A DNA stretch of 64,000 nucleotides from Zetaproteobacteria bacterium CG1_02_55_237 (GTDB taxonomy: Bacteria; Pseudomonadota; Zetaproteobacteria; Mariprofundales; Mariprofundaceae). The translations under genes were made by a program, and so were the position numbers. Below are positions 46,589-56,065 of the stretch, in pieces; position 1 is the stretch's first letter; each line of letters starts with the position of its first letter. Location of the stretch: positions 62,001 to 126,000 of the forward strand of contig MNXA01000049.1 of NCBI GenBank assembly GCA_001871195.1. The letters run 5' to 3'. Under the pieces are notes generated by a model. The model ran no database searches, was not told where the DNA came from, and saw only the letters and a program-made list of their open reading frames with translations.

Positions 46589-46867
46589 TTACTCGATGAC
46601 CTTGGGGACAACATACAGTCCGGATTCAGTGTTGGGGGCTACCGCCTGCAAGGCATCACGGCGGTTGGCATTGGTCACCGCATCGACTCGCTGCGGCATG
46701 GCGACATCATGCGGATGTGCCGTCGGCACAACGCCTTCTGTATTCACTTCGGACAGCTGCTCGATATAACCGAGAATATTGGAAAGCTGCGGGCCCAGAT
46801 GCGCCGCCTCATCATCGGTAAGTCGGATGCGGGAAAGCATCGCTACCTTGTGTACATCAATGTCCAT
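46589..46867 (-). CDS. gatC: Asp/Glu-tRNA(Asn/Gln) amidotransferase subunit C
   Basis: GatC stabilises the GatA-GatB interface. The 92-residue protein has VAMLSRIRLTDDEAAHLGPQL and the C-terminal EVIEKPVP-like region replaced by GLYVVPKVIE, as usual. It is the first gene of the gatCAB operon. The promoter probably lies in the 155-nt gap to the next gene. Confidence 0.95.
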   Translation of the reverse strand: MDIDVHKVAMLSRIRLTDDEAAHLGPQLSNILGYIEQLSEVNTEGVVPTAHPHDVAMPQRVDAVTNANRRDALQAVAPNTESGLYVVPKVIE

Positions 46868-47022
46868 GGTTCCAGCCTCATATCTTGCATTTCTTGATTT
46901 CAGGAAAGGGAACGAAGCATAACCATCTGCGTCGCATCACTCCAGCGGCGAAGCAAAAAGGAAGGTGGAGTTTACTGATGTTAGCGTTATCAGGGCAATG
47001 AAAAACAAACCACCGACCTTTG

Positions 47023-47481
47023 TTATCTTTCCCCCAACTCGCCTTCATGCTTGAAAGACACGCTGCGAATGCGGGCGTTGCCAAGGTACAGCTTGCCACT
47101 GATGGTGTAATTCGGGTTTTGCTGCTTATCAAGCACCATCACCTGCCGGAATATATCCAGCATGGTGGTCGTCACCACCAGTGAGGTTTTTGCCTCACCC
47201 AGCCGCGGCACGGTAAGCGCTTCATTATTCACCCCGCGGGTAAAGCGCGAATCGTTGATATCCAGTTTAAAGCTGAAGCCGGTAATATTCAGGTCAAAGT
47301 CATTCGGGTTGATAATGCGCAGATCAATCTTGGCGCGCTGCTCAAACATTCCTTCCGCCTCAAGCGGCACGATATTGATGACACTGATCTCGGGTTCTTC
47401 CATGGCATTGAACCCAGTCGCGCATGCAAAAAGAACAGGGAGCAAGACCACAAGCAGGCAGGTTCGCAACAGGTGTCTCAT
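47023..47481 (-). CDS. LEA14-like (WHy domain) lipoprotein
   Basis: The 152-residue precursor has a lipoprotein signal ending LLPVLFAC (Cys19). An immunoglobulin-like LEA_2/WHy domain follows, with KIDLRIINPNDFDLNITGFSFKLDINDSRFTRG, the NPN motif being diagnostic. Such lipoproteins are thought to protect envelope proteins under stress; that is family inference. It is followed by the gatCAB genes in the same direction, with a 155-nt gap. Confidence 0.8.
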   Translation of the reverse strand: MRHLLRTCLLVVLLPVLFACATGFNAMEEPEISVINIVPLEAEGMFEQRAKIDLRIINPNDFDLNITGFSFKLDINDSRFTRGVNNEALTVPRLGEAKTSLVVTTTMLDIFRQVMVLDKQQNPNYTISGKLYLGNARIRSVSFKHEGELGER

Positions 47482-47577
47482 GCAGATGAGTATAGCTGCG
47501 TATGCAGTGAAAAGTCCAAACCGATGGCTTACCCCATCCGTCTACCGCTTAGGGCAGACGGCACAGTTCCCGTACTC

Positions 47578-48972
47578 TTACTTCAGGGCGTGCAGCATAT
47601 CCTCGCACGCCTTTTTGGCGTCGGAGAACAACATCATCGTCTTGTCCATGTAGAACAGGTCGTTATCCAGGCCTGCATAACCCGCAGCCATGGAGCGCTT
47701 GATGAAAATTACATGTCTGGCCTTGTCCACATCGAGAATCGGCATGCCGTAAATCGAGCTGGTCGGGTCGGTCTTGGCCGAAGGGTTGGTCACATCGTTG
47801 GCACCAATGACCAGCGCCACATCCGTCTCGGCGAATTCAGGATTGATTTCATCCATTTCCTGCACGGCATCGTAGGGCACATCGGCCTCGGCCAGCAGCA
47901 CATTCATATGCCCTGGCATACGTCCGGCCACCGGATGAATGGCAAAGCGCACCTTCACTCCAGCCGCAGTCAGCACATCGGCAACCTCTTTCAAGGCATG
48001 CTGGGCACGCGCCACAGCCAGGCCGTAGCCTGGGATGATGATGACGCTTTCAGCATTCTGCAGCATGAAAGCCGCATCCTCGGCGGCACCTGTATGATAC
48101 GGACGCTCCTCACGGGCGCCCCCTGACGAACTCCCAGCGACAGCACCGAATCCGCCCATCAGCACATTGAACAGCGAGCGATTCATCGCCCTGCACATGA
48201 TGTAGGAAAGAATTGCACCGGAGGAACCAACCAGCGCACCGGACACGATCAGCATATTATTGCTCAGTGTGAAACCAATGCCAGCTGCAGCCCAACCGGA
48301 ATAGGAGTTGAGCATGGACACCACCACCGGCATATCGGCACCGCCGATCGGCACAATCAGCAGTACACCAAGCACCAGCGCAATGCCCGTCATAATCAGG
48401 AACGGCGTCCATTCACCGGTCATGCAGAAGACAACGCCGGAGCCAATCATGATGATACCGAGCAGCAGATTCACCAAATGCTGACCGGGAAAAACCAGAG
48501 GTCGTCCGGAAACCAGACCCTGCAACTTGGCAAAGGCAACCACCGAGGCAGTAAAAGTGATGGCGCCGATAAAGGTGCCAAGGAACAATTCGATGCGACT
48601 GGCTATATGCAGGCTGCCGTCAGCTGCGGCGATACCGTAGGCTTGGGGATTATACAGTGCCGATGCGGCAATCATCACCGCCGCCAGACCGACCAGGGAA
48701 TGCATGGCTGCCACCAGTTGCGGCATGTGTGTCATCGGAATACTGCGTGCAATCAGCGTGCCCGTGCCGCCGCCAATCAGCACGGCAATAAATATCCACA
48801 GGTAGCTGTGCGTCCCGGCAATGGAGAGTGTTACACCGACAGCCAGCGCCATACCCAACATACCGAACAGATTGCCACGTCGCGCCGAAACCGGGCTGGA
48901 CAAGCCCTTGAGAGCGAGAATGAAAAGAACCGCGGCCGCCAGATAGGCCATCGCCACCATATTTGCAGACAT
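47578..48972 (-). CDS. pntB: NAD(P) transhydrogenase subunit beta
   Basis: PntB carries the NADP-binding domain III and about nine membrane helices that pump protons while transferring hydride between NAD(H) and NADP(H). The 464-residue product has the NADP motif IIPGYGLAVARAQHAL (about residue 310), and DTDVALVIGANDVTNP-like ETDVALVIGANDVTNPSAKT near 390. It follows pntAB by 34 nt in the pntAA-pntAB-pntB order. Confidence 0.97.
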   Translation of the reverse strand: MSANMVAMAYLAAAVLFILALKGLSSPVSARRGNLFGMLGMALAVGVTLSIAGTHSYLWIFIAVLIGGGTGTLIARSIPMTHMPQLVAAMHSLVGLAAVMIAASALYNPQAYGIAAADGSLHIASRIELFLGTFIGAITFTASVVAFAKLQGLVSGRPLVFPGQHLVNLLLGIIMIGSGVVFCMTGEWTPFLIMTGIALVLGVLLIVPIGGADMPVVVSMLNSYSGWAAAGIGFTLSNNMLIVSGALVGSSGAILSYIMCRAMNRSLFNVLMGGFGAVAGSSSGGAREERPYHTGAAEDAAFMLQNAESVIIIPGYGLAVARAQHALKEVADVLTAAGVKVRFAIHPVAGRMPGHMNVLLAEADVPYDAVQEMDEINPEFAETDVALVIGANDVTNPSAKTDPTSSIYGMPILDVDKARHVIFIKRSMAAGYAGLDNDLFYMDKTMMLFSDAKKACEDMLHALK

Positions 48973-49006
48973 CAGAAACCCCTAAGACAAGAAACGGATT
49001 GGTACA

Positions 49007-49342
49007 TTATTTACGCTTTCTGAACATGGACAGCATGCGCTGGGTGACCAGAAAACCACCGAAGATATTTACCGATACCAGCGCCACGGCAACCAGCCCC
49101 ATAATGCTGCCGACGTTCATGTCCGACGGGGCGGCAGCAAGAATGGCACCGACAACGATAATGCCGGAGATGGCATTGGTCACACTCATCAGCGGCGTAT
49201 GCAGGGCCGGCGTTACATTCCACACCACCTGATAACCGATAAATACGGCCAGCACGAATACCGTGAAACCGAAAACGAAAGGATCAACTGTCGCGCCATG
49301 GGCGCTTGCCTGCACTGCGGCATTGGCCATCTCAGGATTCAT
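49007..49342 (-). CDS. pntAB: NAD(P) transhydrogenase subunit alpha, membrane part
   Basis: The 111-residue protein carries the three to four membrane helices (about residues 22-100) that in E. coli are fused to the end of Pnt[20 protein letters not shown] is the conserved membrane motif. The separate subunit form occurs in many bacteria. It overlaps pntAA by 4 nt. Confidence 0.95.
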   Translation of the reverse strand: MNPEMANAAVQASAHGATVDPFVFGFTVFVLAVFIGYQVVWNVTPALHTPLMSVTNAISGIIVVGAILAAAPSDMNVGSIMGLVAVALVSVNIFGGFLVTQRMLSMFRKRK

Positions 49343-50469
49343 GCTGCACCTCCTTTGAGAAACTGCGGCTTAAGAAATTCACCCTCGCGGCACAATACGG
49401 CAGCAGTGATGATTTCATCATCCAGCACGGTGTTCAATCCACCCTCGCCATCGCACATCAAGGTAAGGAAATGATTCAGGTTGCGCGCATACAGCTGGCT
49501 GGCATCGGCTGCCACCAACGACGGGATATTGCTCTCGCCGATCAGGGTCACGCCATGCTTAACCACTGTTTTATCCAGCTCGGTGAGCGGGCAGTTGCCA
49601 CCCATTTCAGCGGCCATATCAACAATGACAGAGCCGGGCTTCATGGCCTTGACTACCTCTTCGGTAACCAGCACGGGGGCCGGACGGCCCGGAATCAGCG
49701 CTGTGGTAATCACGATATCGGCCTTCGCAGCATGCTTGGCAATCAACTCGGCCTGCTTCTGCTTGTATTCCTCACTGACTTCCTTGGCATAGCCGCCTGC
49801 ATCTTCGGCATCTTCCTCAACCGGAACCTCGACAAACTTCGCACCCAGGCTTTCTACCTGCTCACGCGCCGCAGCACGCACATCGAAGGCCTCAACCAGG
49901 GCACCAAGACGTCGGGCTGTCGCAATAGCCTGCAGGCCGGCCACACCAGCACCCATCACCAGCACATGCGCCGGCTGCACGGTACCGGCAGCGGTCATCA
50001 TCATCGGGAAGAAACGGCGGTAGTGCTCTGCAGCCATCAGCACGGCCTTGTAGCCGGCAATATTGGCCTGCGAAGAGAGCACATCCATGCTCTGCGCACG
50101 TGAAATACGCGGCACCATCTCCAGCGCAAAACAGGTCAGGCCGTGTTTGGCATAATCACTGAGCAGAGGATTGGTAAACGGGGAAAACAGGCTGATGACC
50201 GTCGCATTGCTGGACATCAGTTTAATCTCGGCTTTTTCAGGAGCGCGAACCTTGAGCACGATATCGGCGGATTTAAGCAGAGACTTGGCATCCTTGACGA
50301 TGGTCGCGCCGGCGGCTTCATAATCGGCATCGGCAATCAGCGAGCCATTACCGGCTCCTGCCTGTACCTGCACGGTAAAGCCCTGTGCAACAAACTTCTT
50401 GATGGTCTCGGGAGTTGCCGCAACACGAGCTTCATTGTCGCGTATTTCGGCGGGCACAACCAACAACAT
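49339..50469 (-). CDS. pntAA: NAD(P) transhydrogenase subunit alpha, NAD-binding part
   Basis: The 376-residue soluble domain I binds NAD(H) and resembles alanine dehydrogenase. It has [19 protein letters not shown] at the start, the Rossmann [20 protein letters not shown] motif near 165, and [25 protein letters not shown]. Together with pntAB and pntB it forms a complete proton-pumping transhydrogenase supplying NADPH. Confidence 0.97.
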   Translation of the reverse strand: MLLVVPAEIRDNEARVAATPETIKKFVAQGFTVQVQAGAGNGSLIADADYEAAGATIVKDAKSLLKSADIVLKVRAPEKAEIKLMSSNATVISLFSPFTNPLLSDYAKHGLTCFALEMVPRISRAQSMDVLSSQANIAGYKAVLMAAEHYRRFFPMMMTAAGTVQPAHVLVMGAGVAGLQAIATARRLGALVEAFDVRAAAREQVESLGAKFVEVPVEEDAEDAGGYAKEVSEEYKQKQAELIAKHAAKADIVITTALIPGRPAPVLVTEEVVKAMKPGSVIVDMAAEMGGNCPLTELDKTVVKHGVTLIGESNIPSLVAADASQLYARNLNHFLTLMCDGEGGLNTVLDDEIITAAVLCREGEFLKPQFLKGGAA

Positions 50470-50562
50470 GTGTGACTCCTAAAGATAAAAACGATTGGTA
50501 CAGCAGTATAAGCAGCAACTACTGATTTACAAGAAACAATCAACGCTCAAAAGACCGTAATT

Positions 50563-50991
50563 TCAAAGCAGCAACGATGTGGCTTGCAGCATTTCCATGT
50601 CCATCTCGACATCCGGCAGGGGCATCAACTCCTTCGCCGGCACATAGGCATGCGCATAGCGGAACAACTCATCATCCAGCACATCATCCCCGGCTATCAG
50701 CAGGTCGAGATCAAGCGTGCGCGGTCGCCATGAACCTTGTGAACGGTCACGCCCATGCTCATCCTCCAGCTGCTTGAGCCATGCACTCAAAGCCTGCGGC
50801 GACATATCGACATACAGACAACAGCAGGCATTAAGAAAATCGGCAGCATGCTCCATACCGACAGCTGGCGAGCGGAACACGGTCGAAAAGAAGGCCTCTG
50901 GACAAAGCCTGCGAATCGCAGTAGCAGCGCTGGTCAGGTGACGTTCCGGGTCGATATTGGAACCCATCCCGACAAGAAAAATCTGTTTCAT
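50563..50991 (-). CDS. folK: 2-amino-4-hydroxy-6-hydroxymethyldihydropteridine diphosphokinase
   Basis: FolK activates the pterin for dihydropteroate synthase in folate synthesis. The 142-residue protein has VGMGSNIDPERHL, FRSPAVGM and RSQGSWRPRTLDLDLLI, the HPPK signature. It follows folB by 7 nt on the same strand. Confidence 0.96.
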   Translation of the reverse strand: MKQIFLVGMGSNIDPERHLTSAATAIRRLCPEAFFSTVFRSPAVGMEHAADFLNACCCLYVDMSPQALSAWLKQLEDEHGRDRSQGSWRPRTLDLDLLIAGDDVLDDELFRYAHAYVPAKELMPLPDVEMDMEMLQATSLLL

Positions 50992-50998
50992 ACAGACA

Positions 50999-51379
50999 TC
51001 AGGACTGTGCTTCTGGCTCTAGACTGCCGCGCTCAATCACCACCGCCACATTCTCGCTACCCCGCACCGCCCCCGGCTTGGACAGCTTCAGACGCATCCA
51101 TGGCACATGAAACTCTTTCAGCACAATGCGAGCGCAGGCCTCGGCCAGCGCCTCAATCAGACCGAAACTTGATCCTTCGACAAAGGCAATCAAACGTTTG
51201 GACACCGCCTTGTAATCCAGCGTATCGGCAATGTCATCGCTGGCCCCGGCACGACTGATATCCCAGGCCATCTCCATGTCCAGCCGGACTGTCTGGCGAA
51301 TCTCGCGCTCCCAATCGTAAATACCGATCACCGTGCGAACTTCCAGCCCCTCGATCAGAATTCTATCCATTCCCGACAT
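50999..51379 (-). CDS. folB: dihydroneopterin aldolase
   Basis: FolB cleaves 7,8-dihydroneopterin to the FolK substrate. The 126-residue protein starts DRILIEGLEVRTVIGIYDWERE and contains DYKAVSKRLIAFVEGSSFGLIEALAEACA, as in FolB. The pair folB-folK is an operon. It is divergent from the small zinc-finger gene. Confidence 0.95.
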   Translation of the reverse strand: MSGMDRILIEGLEVRTVIGIYDWEREIRQTVRLDMEMAWDISRAGASDDIADTLDYKAVSKRLIAFVEGSSFGLIEALAEACARIVLKEFHVPWMRLKLSKPGAVRGSENVAVVIERGSLEPEAQS

Positions 51380-51417
51380 TCAATAACTCCTGTTTTCCCA
51401 TATTCCTGGACCTAAAC

Positions 51418-51445
51418 TTGACATAATCGCCCCTCCCGACACAAT
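51418..51445 (+). promoter_or_regulatory. possible promoter of the zinc-finger gene
   Basis: TTGACA at 51418-51423 is a perfect -35 box; CACAAT (51440-51445) after 16 nt matches four of six -10 positions. It lies 44 nt before the small gene at 51489. Confidence 0.35.
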
Positions 51446-51488
51446 TCGCCGCTTCAAAAAAAGGCGCAATTATATTAGGGAGGGATAA

Positions 51489-51650
51489 GTGACTGCCACT
51501 ACCAAAGTAAAAGAACCCATCGTTTCCTGTTCAGACAATGGACAACACCCGCTGGTTTACATCAATCTCAAAAGCGGCAGCGGCAGCTGCCAGTATTGTG
51601 GCAAGAGCTTTGTGCGCGTTGGCTGCGATGCCGCCAAGAAGGCTGCCTAA
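51489..51650 (+). CDS. zinc-finger domain protein (zf-CHCC, NDUFS6-like)
   Basis: A 53-codon gene starts with GTG at 51489, preceded by GGGAGGGA. It encodes a CHCC zinc site: Cys14, His20 (QHPLVYINL) and Cys34-x2-Cys37 (CQYCGKSF). This exactly matches the zf-CHCC family, whose eukaryotic member NDUFS6 is a complex I subunit; the bacterial role is not known. It lies between folB (divergent) and rlmB (convergent). Confidence 0.88.
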   Translation: MTATTKVKEPIVSCSDNGQHPLVYINLKSGSGSCQYCGKSFVRVGCDAAKKAA

Positions 51651-51653
51651 ACC

Positions 51654-52439
51654 TTAGCTTCCCAGGCTCGATTGATCATCGTTCACACTTGCATGCAAAC
51701 GCTGGCGCACCACCTCAAACAGGGTTATCCCGGTCGCCACCGATACATTCAGTGATTCAACACTGCCCGGCATTGGGATGCTGAGCAGCACATCACACTG
51801 CTCGCGAACCAGACGGCGCAACCCCTTGCCTTCAGCCCCCATGACCACACCGAGACGGCCACTCAGGTCTGCCGCATAAATCGACTTGTCGGCCTCGCCG
51901 GCCAGGCCGACCAGCCACAGACCCTTTTCCTGCAAAGCCTGCATGGCGCGCACAAGATTGGTTACAACCAACACCGGTACGCGCGACAAAGCACCGCAGG
52001 CAGATTTGGCTGCCACCGGAGATTCCACATCTGCCGCGTGATCCTTGGGGATGACGACAGCGACACAACCCGCAGCCTCGGCACTGCGCACACAGGCACC
52101 CAGATTGTGCGGGTCGGTCACGCCATCGAGAATCAGGATGGAAAGATTTTCTGTCATATCCAGACCCGATAGCCAAACGCCGAAATCAAGTTTCTGTCCA
52201 CTCGACACCCGCGCCACAACACCCTGATGCGCCACACCTTCACTCAAGCGCTCCAGCGACTGACGCGGCTGAAAAGAAATACGGATCGACCGCGTTTTAG
52301 CCAGATGAATCAGCTCATTGAGCCGGGGATGGCCTTTACCACGTTCACCCTTACCACGCTCAATAATGAGTTCGCTGATCGCTTCGCCCGATTCCAGTGC
52401 ATGCTTGACCGCATGAATACCTGCTAAGATCAAAACCAT
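51654..52439 (-). CDS. rlmB: 23S rRNA (guanosine-2'-O-)-methyltransferase RlmB
   Basis: RlmB methylates G2251 of 23S rRNA. The 261-residue protein has an N-terminal L30e-like domain (LAGIHAVKHALESG), then the SPOUT knot motifs NLGACVRSAEAAG, LVMGAEGKGLRRL and IPMPGSVESLNVSVATGI. Its ATG lies directly behind GGAGGG and inside the radC end, overlapping it by 10 nt. A TTG two codons later has better spacing to GGAGG, so the exact start is uncertain. Confidence 0.95.
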   Translation of the reverse strand: MVLILAGIHAVKHALESGEAISELIIERGKGERGKGHPRLNELIHLAKTRSIRISFQPRQSLERLSEGVAHQGVVARVSSGQKLDFGVWLSGLDMTENLSILILDGVTDPHNLGACVRSAEAAGCVAVVIPKDHAADVESPVAAKSACGALSRVPVLVVTNLVRAMQALQEKGLWLVGLAGEADKSIYAADLSGRLGVVMGAEGKGLRRLVREQCDVLLSIPMPGSVESLNVSVATGITLFEVVRQRLHASVNDDQSSLGS

Positions 52440-53113
52440 CCCTCCTCTTTAAACGACAACACATCCTTCCCGGCAATCAGGAAATGATCCAACACCTTGA
52501 TATCCAACGGCGCACAGGCCTCGACCATACGACGGGTCAAGGCGATATCTTCCTCGCTGGCACGTGGCGTACCGCCAGGATGATTGTGAAACAGAATCAG
52601 CCCCTTGGCATCCAGTTCAAGCGCCCGTTTCATCAGATTACGCGGATAAACAGCGGTGCGATCCACTGTGCCTTCGAACATAACCTGTGTGGCCAGATGG
52701 CGGTGCTGCTGATCGGTAAATACTGCCCCAAAACACTCCATGCCGCGACCCTGCAATAAAAACCGCAGATGCGCCTTGACCCGCTCCGGCCGATCGAACA
52801 CCGAACGGCCCGGCAAATCGGAGGCCAGATAGCGAATCTCCGCCTGTTTGATAATACTGAGAAACACTGCCGCCTTTTCGCCCACTCCCTGCACCTGTGC
52901 CAACTCGACAACCGGCGCATCGAAGATGCCGGCAAGTGTACCAAAGGCCTTCAACAGGCGTTTTGCGACCGGCTTCACATCACATCGCGCAATGGCATAG
53001 GTGAGCAATAATTCGATGACCTCATCATCACGAAATCCGTCGAATCCGTGCGCGGCAAAACGGGCCCTAAGGCGCTCGCGATGTCCCTTTACCGATTCAT
53101 CCACCACTGTCAT
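52430..53113 (-). CDS. radC: RadC-family JAMM protein
   Basis: From the ATG at 53113 the protein has 227 residues: an N-terminal UPF0758 helix-hairpin-helix region (GHRERLRARFAAHGFDGFRDDEVIELLLTYA), then the JAMM metal site FHNHPGGTPRASEEDIALT near 175-195. RadC's cellular role is unsettled despite the name. The open frame extends to 53167, but that start has no support. It overlaps rlmB. Confidence 0.93.
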   Translation of the reverse strand: MTVVDESVKGHRERLRARFAAHGFDGFRDDEVIELLLTYAIARCDVKPVAKRLLKAFGTLAGIFDAPVVELAQVQGVGEKAAVFLSIIKQAEIRYLASDLPGRSVFDRPERVKAHLRFLLQGRGMECFGAVFTDQQHRHLATQVMFEGTVDRTAVYPRNLMKRALELDAKGLILFHNHPGGTPRASEEDIALTRRMVEACAPLDIKVLDHFLIAGKDVLSFKEEGWF

Positions 53114-53308
53114 GGCCCATTTATACACCGCACAGGGAGCCTTGAACATGCTCTGCCTTTTTCTCAACGATGCGGTGCAAATATAGTTTTACGAAGGTAA
53201 ACTGCGCCGCGCACCGTCCCGCGGCGATCAACCGGATACAAGAAACATGAGCAAATGCTAACGATTCTGCAAACTGCCGCCGACCAAAACCGAAACGAGG
53301 AGTAAACC

Positions 53309-53632
53309 TTGGCCAACCACGATATTACCCCGAATCAGCTGAAACATATGCAGGATGACAGTGATAAGCTGTTTGTACTGGATGTGCGCGAACCGCATGA
53401 AATCGACATCTGCGCCATCGAAGGAACGCATAAAATCCCGCTGGGCGACATGCCCACACGTTTTTCCGAAGTGCCGACTGACATGCCCGTGGTAGTGCAC
53501 TGCAAACTGGGCGGCCGCTCGGCACAGGCCGTGGCCTTCCTGCAAGCACAGGGCTACAACAACGTAAAAAATCTTGCCGGCGGCATCATCCGCTGGATCG
53601 ACGATGTGGATGATTCACTGACCCGCTACTAG
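53309..53632 (+). CDS. rhodanese-like sulfurtransferase
   Basis: The 107-residue single-domain rhodanese has Cys65 in the active loop CKLGGR, LFVLDVREPHEIDI before it and NLAGGIIRWIDDVD at the end. It transfers sulfane sulfur; the acceptor is unknown. It starts with TTG, preceded by GAGGAG at 6-nt spacing. It is convergent with lpxC and divergent from radC. Confidence 0.92.
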   Translation: MANHDITPNQLKHMQDDSDKLFVLDVREPHEIDICAIEGTHKIPLGDMPTRFSEVPTDMPVVVHCKLGGRSAQAVAFLQAQGYNNVKNLAGGIIRWIDDVDDSLTRY

Positions 53633-53661
53633 GGACCATTCTCTTGCAACCCCTAATAAAA

Positions 53662-53686
53662 AACGGGCCGGAAAAACCGGCCCGTT
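53662..53686 (-). terminator. terminator after lpxC (end of dcw cluster)
   Basis: AACGGGCCGG (53662-53671) pairs with CCGGCCCGTT (53677-53686) over a 5-nt loop. On the minus strand it is followed by TTTTTATTAG, a good T-run; on the plus strand no T-run follows. It ends transcription from lpxC and may also act against the rhodanese gene in part. Confidence 0.88.
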
Positions 53687-53715
53687 GAAAGGGAACAACT
53701 TTGCAGAAACTTTGA

Positions 53716-54627
53716 TCAGACCGGTTGGGTAGCTGCCTGCCCCTGCATGTCCTGCACGGCCGAATCCTCAGCCTTGAGCTCTTCGATGCGCCATGCCGAC
53801 TCATCGGCCAGCAGGGCTGAAACCAGACGGTGATTCATATCGTGCCCGGTACGCTCGCCCTCGAAGGCACCTACCACAGGATAACCGGCAAGAGCGAGAT
53901 CGCCGACGGTATCCAGAATCTTGTGGCGCACGCATTCATCCTCGTAGCGCAGGCCACCCTCATTCACCACTCGGAAGGCATCGAGCACAATCGCATTCTC
54001 AAGCGAGCCGCCGAGCGCGAGTCCTGCCTTCTGCAGGGCTTCGATCTCATGCAGGAAGCCAAAGGTACGGGCACGGGCGACTTCACGGGTATAGGCCTGC
54101 GTTGAAAAATCAATGGTTGAAGAACGCTGCCGAAGCAGTGGATGGTCGTAGTCGAGCAGATAACTGACCTTAAACCCCTTGGCCGGATGCAGACTGCAGT
54201 GGCGATTCCCGTCCTCGACGGTCACCTTGTTGATAACGCGCAGCACCTTCTTGGCCGCTGACTGCTCGCAAATACCGGCACACTGAATTAGAAAAACAAA
54301 AGGTGCTGAAGACCCATCCATAATCGGCACTTCAGGTCCATCCACCTCAATGATGGCATTATCAATGCCAAGACCGGCCAGCGCGGAAAGCAGGTGTTCC
54401 ACAGTGCCGATCTGCACGCCATCACGACCCAGGGTGGTGCACATGCGGGTATCAGTCACAAACTTGGCAAGCGCAGGAATCTCGGTGATGCCCTCGCTAT
54501 GATGGCGATGGAAAACAATGCCGGAATTTTCCGGCGCAGGCCGTAACCAAAGACCAACCTTATGCCCTGAATGCAAGCCGATACCGCTACATCGAATCGG
54601 ATGCTTCAGTGTTCTCTGCGGAATCAT
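53716..54627 (-). CDS. lpxC: UDP-3-O-acyl-N-acetylglucosamine deacetylase
   Basis: LpxC catalyses the committed step of lipid A synthesis with Zn. The 303-residue protein has HPIRCSGIGLHSG, EHLLSALAGLGIDNA (zinc His) and HKILDTVGDLALAG (second His/Asp). It closes the dcw cluster after ftsZ, a gene order common in proteobacteria. The 174-nt gap to ftsZ holds no gene. Control by FtsH proteolysis is known in E. coli and not testable here. Confidence 0.97.
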   Translation of the reverse strand: MIPQRTLKHPIRCSGIGLHSGHKVGLWLRPAPENSGIVFHRHHSEGITEIPALAKFVTDTRMCTTLGRDGVQIGTVEHLLSALAGLGIDNAIIEVDGPEVPIMDGSSAPFVFLIQCAGICEQSAAKKVLRVINKVTVEDGNRHCSLHPAKGFKVSYLLDYDHPLLRQRSSTIDFSTQAYTREVARARTFGFLHEIEALQKAGLALGGSLENAIVLDAFRVVNEGGLRYEDECVRHKILDTVGDLALAGYPVVGAFEGERTGHDMNHRLVSALLADESAWRIEELKAEDSAVQDMQGQAATQPV

Positions 54628-54801
54628 GGATACCTCCCGAGTCTATTTAAGCCATCGTATCCGGCGCTTTACAGGCGTGCTCAGGCTAGCTGCTTGAAGT
54701 GTGCCATACGTGACGCATGACACAACCCAAGCCGAATGCTGCCATATCGCACGCTACCCGCAAAGCCCTGTTTGCTTTGTGCCTGAAATCGCTGCCCTGG
54801 C

Positions 54802-55971
54802 TCAGTCTGCCTGCCTTCGAATCCATGTAGGCACCTGAAGGGTTTCTTCATCGTAGGCCAGGTTGTGACCAGGAACTGTAGCCACAGCCTCACGACCACC
54901 CAGAGTCATGCCTTCATAACCTCCGCCATGCATGATGTGAGCAACCGGCGCCTTCACCGGCTCTTTCATGCTGCTGCTTACGCTGGTCAGACGTACTCCG
55001 CCTTCACTGACCAATCCGGTTGCCACCACGGTAACACGCATTTCATCCCCTGCAGACTGGTCGTAAACCATGCCGCAGATGATGTTGGCATCTTCGTCTG
55101 CCATATTGTGAATGATGCTAACCGCCTCATCGTACTCAGCCAGGGTCATATCCTCATTGCCAGTCACGTTGACCAGAATGCCGCGTGCGCCGTGGATATC
55201 CACATCCTCCAGCAAAGGCGAGGAAATAGCCCGCTCGGCTGCCTCACAGGCCCTGTTTTCGCCACTGGCCACACCACTGCCCATCATGGCCATGCCGGCC
55301 GTATCGCTCATAACGGCCTTCACATCGGCAAAGTCGACGTTCATGTAGCCGGTATGCGTGATCAACTCTGCGATACCCCGAACGGCCTGCAAAAGCACGT
55401 CATCGGCCTTACGGAATGCCTCCAGCATTGTCGTATGCTTCCCGACAGCGCCAATCAGCTTCTGGTTGGGAATAATGATCAGCGTATCGACATAGCGGGA
55501 AAGCTCGGTAATTCCTGCCTCAGCCTGACGCAGGCGACGCTTGCCCTCGAAATTGAAGGGCTTGGTTACCACGGCAACCGTCAAAATACCCAGTTCCTTG
55601 GCAACTTCAGCGATGACAGGCGCACCACCCGTGCCCGTGCCGCCGCCCATACCTGCGGTGATGAACACCATATCGGTATCAGACAGAACCTCGCGCAGGC
55701 GGTTCTTTTCCGCCTCTGCTGCCGTCTTACCGGTCTGCGGATCGGCACCTGCACCCAGACCGCGGGTGATATCCGCACCCAACTGAATCTTGATATCGGC
55801 CCTGCTCATCTCAATGGCCTGCGAATCGGTATTGGCGACAATGAAATCCACCCCGCGCAGGTTCTGACTGATCATATTGTTCAGTGCGTTACCGCCGCCA
55901 CCGCCGACGCCAACCACCTTCAAGCGGGCCGACTGGCCCAGCGTATCATCCAATGTAAATAATGTGCTCAT
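54802..55971 (-). CDS. ftsZ: cell division protein FtsZ
   Basis: FtsZ is the tubulin-like GTPase forming the Z ring. The 389-residue protein has the GTP-binding signature GGGTGTGGAP at residues 109-118, NTDSQAIEMS upstream and a conserved C-terminal peptide LQVPTWIRRQAD that binds FtsA and ZipA. It follows ftsA by 94 nt. The AGGAGG before its start is strong. Confidence 0.98.
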   Translation of the reverse strand: MSTLFTLDDTLGQSARLKVVGVGGGGGNALNNMISQNLRGVDFIVANTDSQAIEMSRADIKIQLGADITRGLGAGADPQTGKTAAEAEKNRLREVLSDTDMVFITAGMGGGTGTGGAPVIAEVAKELGILTVAVVTKPFNFEGKRRLRQAEAGITELSRYVDTLIIIPNQKLIGAVGKHTTMLEAFRKADDVLLQAVRGIAELITHTGYMNVDFADVKAVMSDTAGMAMMGSGVASGENRACEAAERAISSPLLEDVDIHGARGILVNVTGNEDMTLAEYDEAVSIIHNMADEDANIICGMVYDQSAGDEMRVTVVATGLVSEGGVRLTSVSSSMKEPVKAPVAHIMHGGGYEGMTLGGREAVATVPGHNLAYDEETLQVPTWIRRQAD

Positions 55972-56065
55972 AACTTTCCTCCTCGTATATCGTCTTTATG
56001 TTGCTGTTACCCTTTGTCATTCCTTTCAATTGCATCCGCTTCTGCTTTGCCCTGAAATCTGTTAT

